NCBI GenBank assembly: GCA_963975425.1
Contig: CAXBGS010000002.1
Span: 620,001 to 684,000 of the forward strand
Length of the DNA stretch: 64,000 nucleotides
Source of the DNA: CAXBGS01 sp963975425
Lineage (GTDB): Bacteria; Planctomycetota; Planctomycetia; Pirellulales; Pirellulaceae
Direction: 5' to 3'
The notes below the pieces were generated by a model. That model did no database searches. It was given only the letters and a program-made list of their open reading frames with translations, and was not told the origin of the DNA. Below are positions 42,713-51,272 of the stretch, one piece after another. The stretch's first letter is position 1. The number at the start of each line of letters is the position of its first letter. Position numbers and translations under genes: made by a program.

Positions 42713-44446
42713 ATGACGCAACCCATCCCTCGCGACCCCGACACTCTGCGTTCGGCACGCTGGTTCGCCCCCGATGACTTGCGATCGTTCGGGCACCGTT
42801 CTCGTTTAAAGGGGATGGGCCTCGACGACGTTGATTACCAGGGACGCCCGGTCGTCGCGATCTTGAATACGTGGAGCGATCTGAACACTTGCCATTCGCA
42901 TTTTCGCAATCGCGCCGATGAAGTCCGCCGCGGCATACTGCAGTCGGGCGGCTTTCCGGTCGAAGTCCCAGTGATGTCGCTGGGCGAAATGCTGATGAAG
43001 CCGACCACGATGCTGTATCGCAACTTGTTGGCAATGGAAGTCGAAGAGGTGCTGCGATGCCACCCCATCGATGCGGCTGTGTTGATGGGCGGCTGTGACA
43101 AGACCGTCCCGGCGATGCTGATGGGGGCGATTAGTGCCGACATTCCCTCGATCTTTATGCCCGCCGGCCCCATGCTGAAAGCTCGTTGGCGAGACGTCAC
43201 GCTGGGTAGCGGCAGCGACGCATGGAAGTATTGGGATCAACGGATGGCCGGCAATCTTTGCGATCGTGATTGGAACGGGATCGAAAACTGCATCGGACGC
43301 AGTGCCGGCACATGCATGACGATGGGAACAGCCAGCACGATGGCGTGCGTCACCGAAGCACTCGGATTCACCCTGCGCGGCGCCGCGACCATCCCCGCAG
43401 TGGTCGCGGAACATTCACGACTGGCTGTTCAGTCCGGTCGCTGCGCCGTTGAGATGGCGTGGCAGCAACGAAAGCCGTCCTCGTTCCTGGACGCTCATTC
43501 GATCGATAACGGATTGATCACTTCGCTGGCGATCGGCGGCAGCACCAATGCGATCGTGCATTTGATCGCGATCGCCGGACGGCTGGGGATCGATTTGTCA
43601 CTCGAGCGATTTGACGAACTTTCTCGCACCACTCCCGTGATCGGCGACATTCGCCCCGGCGGACGCTACTTGATGGAAGACTTCCATGACGCGGGTGGAT
43701 TACCGGCCTTATTATCACGGCTTGGTGACTTGCTGACGCTGGACAGCCAATCGGTCACCGGCGAAACCATGGCGGAGCGAATCCATGGCGCCGAAGTGAT
43801 TAACGATGAGGTCATCCGCACCCGGGAAAACCCCGTCGCCCAGGCCGGTGGTACCTGTTTGCTCAAAGGCAATCTGGCGCCCAGCGGATGTGTGATCAAA
43901 TCCGTTGCGGCTGATCCCAAGTTGCTGACGCACTGCGGACCGGCCGTGGTGTTCGACGACTACCCGTCGATGAAAGCTGGAATCAACGATCCGGACCTGG
44001 ACGTGACGGCCGACAGCGTTTTGATCCTGCGCAGCGCCGGTCCGCTGGGCGCCCCCGGCTTTCCCGAATGGGGCATGTTGCCGATCCCGCAAAAATTGCT
44101 GAAAGCCGGTGTCAAGGACATGGTCCGGCTGAGTGATGCGAGGATGAGCGGGACGAGCTACGGAACCTGCGTGCTGCACATTGCACCCGAAAGCGCCGCG
44201 GGCGGACCGCTGGCGTTGGTTCGCAGCGGCGACATGATCTCGATCGACGTCCCCAACCGTACCATTCATTGGGACGTCAGTGATCAGGAAATCGCCGAAC
44301 GCCGCGCCGCCATGCCGCCACTGAAACCCGTTCCCGAGCGCGGATACGCAAAACTGTACGCCAAACATGTCAGCCAGGCCGACCAAGGCTGCGATTTCGA
44401 TTTCCTGGTCGGTCGATCCCCCGGCGACGAGCCCAGTATTTTCTGA
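42713..44446 (+). CDS. IlvD/Edd-family sugar-acid dehydratase
   Basis: ATG 42713 gives 577 aa; in-frame codons upstream fall within a tandem repeat and are not counted. Iron-sulfur ligands are seen at Cys 60 (WSDLNTCHSH), Cys 128 (LMGGCDKTVPAM) and in GRSAGTCMTMGTAST near 200. IGGSTNAIVHL and SDARMSGTSYGTCVLH are family blocks. The sequence is closer to the pentonate/hexonate branch (arabonate/xylonate dehydratase) than to valine-pathway IlvD, as AWQQRKPSSFLDAHSIDNGL and the ending suggest. It removes water from an aldonate to give a 2-keto-3-deoxy acid. The DapA-family gene 99 bases downstream would process that product. Confidence 0.88.
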   Translation: MTQPIPRDPDTLRSARWFAPDDLRSFGHRSRLKGMGLDDVDYQGRPVVAILNTWSDLNTCHSHFRNRADEVRRGILQSGGFPVEVPVMSLGEMLMKPTTMLYRNLLAMEVEEVLRCHPIDAAVLMGGCDKTVPAMLMGAISADIPSIFMPAGPMLKARWRDVTLGSGSDAWKYWDQRMAGNLCDRDWNGIENCIGRSAGTCMTMGTASTMACVTEALGFTLRGAATIPAVVAEHSRLAVQSGRCAVEMAWQQRKPSSFLDAHSIDNGLITSLAIGGSTNAIVHLIAIAGRLGIDLSLERFDELSRTTPVIGDIRPGGRYLMEDFHDAGGLPALLSRLGDLLTLDSQSVTGETMAERIHGAEVINDEVIRTRENPVAQAGGTCLLKGNLAPSGCVIKSVAADPKLLTHCGPAVVFDDYPSMKAGINDPDLDVTADSVLILRSAGPLGAPGFPEWGMLPIPQKLLKAGVKDMVRLSDARMSGTSYGTCVLHIAPESAAGGPLALVRSGDMISIDVPNRTIHWDVSDQEIAERRAAMPPLKPVPERGYAKLYAKHVSQADQGCDFDFLVGRSPGDEPSIF

Positions 44447-44545
44447 GCGGCATGACTCAAGAAGTGACCTGTGACAGGTGACAGGTGAGAGCCAGCCGAT
44501 CATTCCGTTCCGATTTCATATCATCCCAATCCCGACGCATTTCGC

Positions 44546-45445
44546 ATGAGTTACGACTACGCACATCTTCGCACCTCCGTATTTGCGGTTCCCCCTTTAG
44601 CCCGCGATGCATCCGGTGTTGTTTGCCCCGCGCAAAACGCCAAGATCATTCGCTTTCTCGAGCAAGGCGGCGTGCGATCCCTGCTGTACGGCGGCAACGC
44701 CGTCTTCTATCACATCAAACCGTCCGAGTTCGCCGATACGCTATCGATGCTGGCCGATTTGGCGGGCGACGAGACAGTCGTCGTGCCGTCGATTGGGCCG
44801 GCTTATGGTACGGCGATGGACCAGGCAAACATCCTGCGAGATTTCGATTTCCCGACGACGATGTTGCTGCCGTCGCGCGACGCGGTGGATCCGAATGGGA
44901 TTGCCAGCGGCGTCAGACGGCTTGCCGACGCGCTGGGTCATCCTGTTGTGCTGTACATCAAGTTTGATCGCTGGATCGATCCCGAGCTGGTCAGATCGCT
45001 GCACGAGGATGGCGCGATTTCGTGGATCAAGTATGCCGTCGTGCGGGACGATCCGTCAGACGATGATTACTTGCGACAGATCCTGGACGTCTTTCCTGCC
45101 GACCGGGTCGTCAGCGGCATCGGCGAGCAACCGGCCATCGTTCACTTGCGAGACTTTGGCGTCACCGGATTCACCAGCGGCTGTGTTTGTGTGGCTCCGG
45201 AGCGATCGATGCAAATGATGCATGCGATTCACGCCGGTCAGTTCGAACAAGCCGAACAGATTCGTCGCTGGTTCTTGCCGCTGGAAGACCTGCGAAACGA
45301 AATCAATCCCATTCGCGTATTGCACCACGCCGTCGCGGAGGCAGGCATCGCCGACACGGGGCCACTGCAACCGATGTTAAGCGATCTAACAGCCGAACAA
45401 ATCCAGCGCATCGGAGCCGCAGTCAAGTCAATGCTTGCTGCATGA
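44546..45445 (+). CDS. DapA-family aldolase/dehydratase (2-keto-3-deoxy-acid type)
   Basis: 299 aa TIM barrel. Family residues include the conserved Tyr 137 (PVVLYIKF) and the Schiff-base Lys 162 (ISWIKYAVVRDDP). The substrate-binding loop is YGGNAVFYH near residue 49 instead of GTTGE, so it is not lysine-pathway DHDPS. The C-terminal half retains GVTGFTSGCVCVAPERS. With the upstream sugar-acid dehydratase it probably cleaves or dehydrates a 2-keto-3-deoxy-aldonate. Its last codons lie in an 18-bp tandem repeat. Confidence 0.85.
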   Translation: MSYDYAHLRTSVFAVPPLARDASGVVCPAQNAKIIRFLEQGGVRSLLYGGNAVFYHIKPSEFADTLSMLADLAGDETVVVPSIGPAYGTAMDQANILRDFDFPTTMLLPSRDAVDPNGIASGVRRLADALGHPVVLYIKFDRWIDPELVRSLHEDGAISWIKYAVVRDDPSDDDYLRQILDVFPADRVVSGIGEQPAIVHLRDFGVTGFTSGCVCVAPERSMQMMHAIHAGQFEQAEQIRRWFLPLEDLRNEINPIRVLHHAVAEAGIADTGPLQPMLSDLTAEQIQRIGAAVKSMLAA

Positions 45446-45483
45446 GCATGGCTTGCTGCGTGAATATGGCTTGCTGCGTGAAT
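45430..45483. repeat. 18-bp tandem repeat, 3 copies, starting inside the DapA-family stop
   Basis: ATGGCTTGCTGCGTGAAT is perfectly repeated at 45448-45465 and 45466-45483. A diverged copy at 45430-45447 includes the final codons and TGA of the upstream gene. Confidence 0.85.
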
Positions 45484-45547
45484 ATGCCTGAAGACCTGCA
45501 GTCCGGCCGGGTCGTTTTCGTCCGACCGATGAACGAACCGCGCCAGG

Positions 45548-46906
45548 CTATAGTTTTTCGTCGACGCGAAACGCGTTAAAGAACTCACCTTCGCTATTCT
45601 TCGCCGCCTGGATAAACGCGTCGCCCGCCTCTTTCTGTCCGAGTGAATAATTCACCTGAGCAATGTAGTAAGCCGCGTCACGTGAGGCTTGTTTGCTGCG
45701 CAGCAAGACACCAAACGTTTGATTCGCGCCGACCGAGTCACCTAGCCGTTGCTGGACCCAACCATACGTCGTGATCGCATCGCTCGAGTTCGGAAAATTT
45801 CTGGCATTCGTTTGCGCAAGTTGCATCGCCCGCCCCAGTTTCCCTTGGTCGCCGCTTTCGACCAAGACGAGTGCCAGTTGGTTGCTGATCGCAAAGCTCT
45901 TGGGTGAAGCCAAGTTCAATCGGGACAGGATTTTTTCTGCGACTGCAAAATCGCCATCCATACGCCCACACAAAGCGATCGCGTACTCAAAGTCCCGACG
46001 GTTCTCGTCGGATGGGCGGAACTTGGTGGCCACGCGACGCGCATCCGCTGATCGGTTCTGACGGATTAGCCAGCGGATGTATTCCAGGCGGATACGCTCG
46101 GCGTCCTGGTTTCCGGCGGCGTCACCTTTCTTGAACCACTCTTCTGTCTTCTCTGCGTTACCTTTTTGCTCGTACATGGCCGCCATCAAGAGTTGCGGCA
46201 ACGCGTCGAGCTCATTTGATTGGCTAGCGCGGACGAAATACTTATACGCCTCGTCCGGCCGATCTTGAAAAAACGCCGCTCGGCCAAGCGCACGATCGAC
46301 CGTCGCGGTGCGCACGCCCATGACCAACAGCTCTTTATGCAGTTTTTCTGAAACCGCCCAGTCACCGCGCTGATCCGCAATGGCTGCCTTGCTTTTCGCA
46401 ATCAATCCTTTCATGTGATCGGCATACTCCTTTGTCCAGCGTGACGGAGTGGGAGTCCTTTCCGCTAAAAGGACATGCGTCCACGCGTCGAACAATCGGC
46501 CCTGAGAGAGCGCGACTTGACAGTACAACCAACGCAAATCAGGTCGATTCGGTTCGTCCAGCGAAACCTTTTCAAGGATTTGCTGTGCGGCTCCCGTCTT
46601 GCCGGCGGACAAAAACCAAGTCGCCAGCTGGACTTCCGGGTGAGGCATGATGCCGGATTCCGCCGCGGCCCGCTCTAGCAACCTGCGACACTCGTCAATG
46701 TCGCCTTTTTCAAAAGCTGCTCGCGCGGGTGCCAACAGTTTCGTGTTGTCCTTCAGGCTCAACTGCATGTATCCGCGCAGCGTATCCTTCGGTAGCGCGT
46801 TAACGACTTCGGCGGCAGCGAACGAAGGCATCAAGATCGCGGGCGATCCAGCGATCAAAGCAAAGCAAACCGCGACGTATTGGAAGAACGAATTGGAATA
46901 ACGCAT
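45548..46906 (-). CDS. Exported tetratricopeptide-repeat protein
   Basis: ATG 46906 gives 452 aa with a signal peptide (RYSNSFFQYVAVCFALIAGSPAILMPSFAAAE), cleaved near residue 32. The rest is helical TPR sequence, e.g. ARAAFEKGDIDECRRLLERAAAE, AAQQILEKVSLDEPNRPDLRWLY and AYKYFVRASQSNELDALPQLL, about ten repeats. TPR proteins scaffold complexes; a periplasmic location is likely. It converges with the DapA-family gene and is unlinked to others. Confidence 0.85.
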   Translation of the reverse strand: MRYSNSFFQYVAVCFALIAGSPAILMPSFAAAEVVNALPKDTLRGYMQLSLKDNTKLLAPARAAFEKGDIDECRRLLERAAAESGIMPHPEVQLATWFLSAGKTGAAQQILEKVSLDEPNRPDLRWLYCQVALSQGRLFDAWTHVLLAERTPTPSRWTKEYADHMKGLIAKSKAAIADQRGDWAVSEKLHKELLVMGVRTATVDRALGRAAFFQDRPDEAYKYFVRASQSNELDALPQLLMAAMYEQKGNAEKTEEWFKKGDAAGNQDAERIRLEYIRWLIRQNRSADARRVATKFRPSDENRRDFEYAIALCGRMDGDFAVAEKILSRLNLASPKSFAISNQLALVLVESGDQGKLGRAMQLAQTNARNFPNSSDAITTYGWVQQRLGDSVGANQTFGVLLRSKQASRDAAYYIAQVNYSLGQKEAGDAFIQAAKNSEGEFFNAFRVDEKL

Positions 46907-47505
46907 GATTGGGCAGTCGCCGGATAAGTTGAACGATGAATAGACGGCAGTGCGAAGAGCGCTGCAGTCTGGCTCTTTCACTCTAATATCATCTAACGTG
47001 ACGCGTGTTACCGCAATCATCAAGCTTTAATCGCGGCCGATGATTTTTCTCGCGAGATTCTCGTCTCGCAGAATGCGGTTTCTGTGACCTGCATCATTTG
47101 CACAAGATGTTCGTGTCAACGAAACAAGGCGAGCACCAACCGTTTCGTCGTACCCGCTGTACACTCCGCGACGCAAATTCTCGTGATGCAATTGGGCCGC
47201 GATGCGAATGAGACAAGATCTAGCGGTTCATTATGAGCACTCCGCGTGGACCGGTTGTGCCGCGCCCGCCATTCAACATCGGCGGGAAATATCCGTGCAA
47301 CTCTCTAGATCGATGTCGCACTCACCGGACCATGCAGAGCTCAGGGATGCCCGCGATCTCGCGTCCGAACGATTCCGAGATGCGATATTTTTTGGATCGC
47401 GCTGAGGGGAAGAATAACGTTGAAGCTAGAACTCGCACCTCCGTCAATCAATCGATCCCCGTTCGCCGTGTACGTGTTCTTCAACAGGCGCCTCGAATCG
47501 GCTCG

Positions 47506-47529
47506 GTGAATCATCCGCGAATGATTCAC
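47506..47529. other. Perfect 9-bp stem-loop
   Basis: GTGAATCAT (47506-47514), CCGCGA, ATGATTCAC (47521-47529). No U-tract follows on either strand. Confidence 0.5.
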
Positions 47530-47542
47530 GGCGATCTGCCCC

Positions 47543-47596
47543 GTGTTCGCGCACATGTTCCCGCACGTGCTCGCACAAGTTCGCACGTGCTCGCGT
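47543..47596. repeat. Degenerate 12-bp tandem array
   Basis: GTGTTCGCGCAC, ATGTTCCCGCAC and GTGCTCGCACAA follow each other, then a related GTTCGCACGTGCTCGCG segment. Confidence 0.55.
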
Positions 47597-47991
47597 TCGC
47601 AAGTTTCGATTTCGAACCGTAGCGGCCGATCGATCGCTCGTACGGTTTTCAGCACTGGGTGAGTCCGTCGAAGGACGTACGTATCGATGCAAGGTGTGAA
47701 CCTTTCGCGTCTGTTTCGATGGCAATGCTTTGGATCTGGGCTTTGGATCCGCGCGTTGGATCGGGGCGACGCGTTGTGAGCGAGGACTCAGCTGCAGACG
47801 CCTGGATCGATTTCGCCTGACGATCGATCCATGTTCGATGCAACCTGGACTGCGGCCACTTGACCATCGACTTACCAGCGACAGGAGCCAGCAAGCGATC
47901 CGTTTCACCGAAGCGTTGTGCCAAGTCATGAACCAGCAATCGTTCGATCCGCTAAGTGAACATACGGTCGGTCAAGCCGCACTGGCCGAAC

Positions 47992-48060
47992 CACTTCACG
48001 GCCCCGCCCACTTCACGGCCCCGCCCCCTTCACGAACCCGCCCACTTCACAAACCTGCCC
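47992..48060. repeat. 17-18-bp tandem repeat, 4 copies
   Basis: CACTTCACGGCCCCGCC recurs at 47992 and 48009, then diverged copies at 48027 and 48043. Confidence 0.8.
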
Positions 48061-48532
48061 TCGAAACCACCAACTCCGCGCGGCCATCTGAACTCGGGCG
48101 AGTTTGACCGCCCAGAGTGCCCGGCCGGTTACCCAACTCGCCCGCGTCTTCCAGATCATCGCGCCGGGTTTCCTGCTGCTGGGACGCCGCGCCGATGGCG
48201 GTTTCTCAACGAGCAAGCAGGGGTGCTTTTCGAGCACCACAGAGAGCAAGCCGGCTCACTCTGAACCACCCAAGGGAGTGGCATCAAAAATCGGCAAAAA
48301 AATAATCGTGGGGACCAAACCCCCTGGGCTCCGCGATACCTGCCGCCTTTTGCCGTAAATTGCGGGGTTTGGCGACGTCTAGCGGAAACGTGGTTTAGGC
48401 AATCTGTATTTTTGGGGCGGATTTTCCCTCCAAGGGGTATTTTCGCGCTGTCCGGTCAGATAGTTTAGGGGACCATAACTGAGGTCCTAATCCTTAAAGC
48501 CGGCGGATATTCTGCCGTCGCAACCACAACAA

Positions 48533-48537
48533 GGGAG
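48533..48537 (+). promoter_or_regulatory. Ribosome-binding site deciding the PEP-CTERM start
   Basis: GGGAG lies eight bases before ATG 48546 but only two before the upstream in-frame ATG 48540, so 48546 is preferred. Confidence 0.7.
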
Positions 48538-48545
48538 AGATGTTC

Positions 48546-50975
48546 ATGAGCTTATCGAAGAGTTTTAGTCGCGGTTTCGCGACGCTCGCCATGCTCGCAG
48601 CCGGTGCCGTGATGGCCACCACGGCGACAGCACAGACGACCTATAATTGGCTGGGCACCGCTGGTGTGACCAACCAAAACTGGAACCCGGGGACCGATGC
48701 TCGCTGGGATCAAGCGGCAGGACCGGGCAGCCTGATCAACGGAACTGGAAATGTTGACGATGACGTCGTCGTCACCAATACGTTGACAACTGGTACCGGC
48801 GCCGAAACGGTTCGCATCCAAGGTGCCGACGTGGGGACCGTCAACTCCTTGACCATTGGTGGTCAAACTGGAACGACCGGTAGCGACGAGGCCCGAGTTC
48901 AAGTTCGGGGCAATGCCGGGAACATCAACATCGGTACGCTGCAGTTGGGCACCGGCGGTGCAAACACGAATCCGGGTCAGTTCTTGGTCAACAATGGTGG
49001 ATCATCGGCGACTATCGGTAACGTTGTCTCGGGAAGTCTCGATACAAACAACCGGATCGTCGTTGGCAACAACGCGGCAGGCGGCTTGACGCTCAATGGA
49101 GACATCGACGTTACAGGCACTCGTGAAATCGACGTGTTCTTGCAGATGGCGACTGGCAATGAAAGCCGCTTCACGCTGGGGACTGGCGGTCAACTGTTAA
49201 GTGTTGACACCTTCCGCGTTGGCAGTGCGTTCAACAGTACAAACAACGCCGAGTGGACTTTAGACGGCGGCAATACCGTCGAAGCGAATGCGGTCAATGT
49301 TGCCGAAGCGGGTGGCAATAACATGAATACCACTCAACCCATGTCGATCAGCACTTTCACGGTTGCGAACGCAACCGTTGCCACTCCCGGTGGAAATGGT
49401 CAGAACGGAACGATCTCTGTCGGTCGTGCCAATGCCAACAAACCGGAAGGCTCAACTTCAACGGGTACGCTGAACGTTGGCGCGGGCGGTATTGTGACGG
49501 CCTCGAACGCGATTGTTTTGGGTCTCGTGAACACCGGAGCCAACACGAATCCCGCCGTTCCCGGCGTTACCGACCCGAATTTCCAATCCGAAGGTAATCT
49601 GAATCTGACGGATGCTGGCGCGGTTGTCACCGTTGGTCGCGTTCGTACCGATGGTACAGCAACGCAAACCAACATGACGGTCGGTGGTATTAACGCTGGT
49701 GCCGGTCGAGCGGCGGTCGGTAACATCACCATTACCGATGGTGAGTTGAACTCCTTCTCGCGGGTTTACTTGGGTGGCGACGGTAACAATCAAGGAATCG
49801 ACCGCGCGACATCGGGCACGTTGACTCTCGAGGGTGGTACCGTCAACCTTGGTGCCGACCCGAACTTCACTGCAAATGGCGGCACCGCTGGCCTGAACGG
49901 TGAGCTAACCTGGGACGGAGCTGTCCGCGACACGATGGTCGAACTGGGCGATGCACCTCTTGAAGTAGGTCGCGGCGGCACCGGTGTTGTGAACGTCAAT
50001 GGCGGTACGCTGAACCTGTTCCGCGGAAACCTAGTTCTCGGTCAATCTGGCGATGGCAACGAGCCGGGTGTCGGTGCAGCGGCCGGAGCCAACGTTGTGG
50101 GCTTGGCCAACGTCGCGTTCCGCGACGAAAAGGGTGGCTTCCTGGTCAGCTTCGATCCCGCCGATGGCGACATCGAACTGCAAGACCCCATGGTTCCAAC
50201 GGGGAACTGGGTGCTTTCGGCTGCGGGTCAAGCGAAGGTTCTTCCGCTGATCACACGCGGAACGCTCATGCAAACGGGCGGAACGATCAATGTCGGTTCG
50301 ACCCAGGGTGCAGATCCGAACGACATGGCAGAACAACTGCATGCCGTTAACTACAACAATGGCGGTGGTGACATTACCATCTCCGGTGGTACCATGAATG
50401 TCGAGCAGAACTTCAACATGGGCGGCGTTGCCCCGGGTCAAGCTCGCAACAGCCTGACCGTTTCAGGCAACGGTGCCTTGAATATCGGCTTCGACGCTGG
50501 CGGTGGTAACCTTGCCGGTCAAGCGAGCGATATCACCATTGTTGGCGGTGACACCGATGTTGATGTCTCAGGCAACCTGGTCCTCAATGGTGGTGGTAAC
50601 GGCACCGATCTGACCTTCGATTTTGATGGTATGGAGATCACCGATTTCAACTTTGATATCGGTGGAGCTGCCAACTTGAATAATGCGGAGATCTTCCTCA
50701 ATGACGGCCCAGCCGCGATTGGTGGAAATGCCGACACAGGTGTCTTGGCAAGCTACTTTGGTGATATCCTGTTAGGTGATGTCGCCACGATCAATGGCAC
50801 CTTTAGCAATGCTGCTGAGGGTGACGTTTTCGGTGCGTACCAGTTCACCTACGCGTTCGCGGGTGGTGGATTCGGTCTGGTAGAAGCCACTGCGATTCCA
50901 GAGCCATCGTCTCTGGCTGCTCTCGCTCTTGGTTGTGTGGGACTCGTCGGTCGCCGACGCCGTCGCAACAAATAG
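48546..50975 (+). CDS. Large beta-rich PEP-CTERM surface protein
   Basis: 809 aa. Signal peptide SLSKSFSRGFATLAMLAAGAVMATTATAQ-like, then TYNWLGTAGVTNQNWNPGTDARWD. The body has repeated short Gly/Asn/Thr/Val strand units (TLNVGAGGIVTASNAIVLG; GTLTLEGGTVNLGADP; GVVNVNGGTLNLFRGNLVLG), like autotransporter-passenger or pectate-lyase-like beta-helices. The C-terminus IPEPSSLAALALGCVGLVG followed by RRRRRNK is a PEP-CTERM sorting signal. No enzyme motif is seen. A good ribosome-binding site, a long leader and a very strong terminator suggest high expression as a cell-surface or matrix protein. Confidence 0.87.
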   Translation: MSLSKSFSRGFATLAMLAAGAVMATTATAQTTYNWLGTAGVTNQNWNPGTDARWDQAAGPGSLINGTGNVDDDVVVTNTLTTGTGAETVRIQGADVGTVNSLTIGGQTGTTGSDEARVQVRGNAGNINIGTLQLGTGGANTNPGQFLVNNGGSSATIGNVVSGSLDTNNRIVVGNNAAGGLTLNGDIDVTGTREIDVFLQMATGNESRFTLGTGGQLLSVDTFRVGSAFNSTNNAEWTLDGGNTVEANAVNVAEAGGNNMNTTQPMSISTFTVANATVATPGGNGQNGTISVGRANANKPEGSTSTGTLNVGAGGIVTASNAIVLGLVNTGANTNPAVPGVTDPNFQSEGNLNLTDAGAVVTVGRVRTDGTATQTNMTVGGINAGAGRAAVGNITITDGELNSFSRVYLGGDGNNQGIDRATSGTLTLEGGTVNLGADPNFTANGGTAGLNGELTWDGAVRDTMVELGDAPLEVGRGGTGVVNVNGGTLNLFRGNLVLGQSGDGNEPGVGAAAGANVVGLANVAFRDEKGGFLVSFDPADGDIELQDPMVPTGNWVLSAAGQAKVLPLITRGTLMQTGGTINVGSTQGADPNDMAEQLHAVNYNNGGGDITISGGTMNVEQNFNMGGVAPGQARNSLTVSGNGALNIGFDAGGGNLAGQASDITIVGGDTDVDVSGNLVLNGGGNGTDLTFDFDGMEITDFNFDIGGAANLNNAEIFLNDGPAAIGGNADTGVLASYFGDILLGDVATINGTFSNAAEGDVFGAYQFTYAFAGGGFGLVEATAIPEPSSLAALALGCVGLVGRRRRRNK

Positions 50976-51004
50976 AGACTAGCCTTAGGCTTTGATGCAA
51001 CACG

Positions 51005-51037
51005 GGCCGCCGGCGAGAAATCGCCGGCGGCCTTTTT
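51005..51037 (+). terminator. Very strong intrinsic terminator
   Basis: GGCCGCCGGCGA (51005-51016), GAAA loop, TCGCCGGCGGCC (51021-51032), then five T. The stem is a perfect 12 bp with a GNRA-type loop, 30 bases after the PEP-CTERM stop. Confidence 0.93.
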
Positions 51038-51272
51038 CGTTTGGCCGACGCCGCGGATCCATGATTACCCAGGATTCACGATCCAGGTCGATCGAGTGGC
51101 TCCGAACCGTCGGCGCGGTCCCTGTGATACGGCCGTGTCTCGCCAAAGCCATGCTCTGGGCACAACTGGTCATGAAGCCGAAACGGATCCTGTGGCAAAA
51201 GCCTGGCATGTGGCCGATACTTAACGAGTGGCGCAAACCACTGGTTCCTTCTACCGAATCCCTGTTCACTCG

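Larger units (their letters stand above)
46907..48545. other. 1.6-kb region without a convincing gene
   Basis: Several overlapping short frames exist on both strands, but they are Arg/Pro/His-rich and contradict one another. It holds a perfect 9-bp hairpin (47506-47529), a roughly 12-bp degenerate array (47543-47596), a 17-bp array (47992-48060), and the leader of the large PEP-CTERM gene with a bulged hairpin at 48465-48490. Confidence 0.55.

Noticed and set aside
47233..47929. Overlapping frames of 129 (plus) and 161 (minus) codons in the 1.6-kb gap
   Set aside because: They overlap on opposite strands, run through tandem repeats, are Arg/His/Pro-rich and have no signal, motif or ribosome-binding site.
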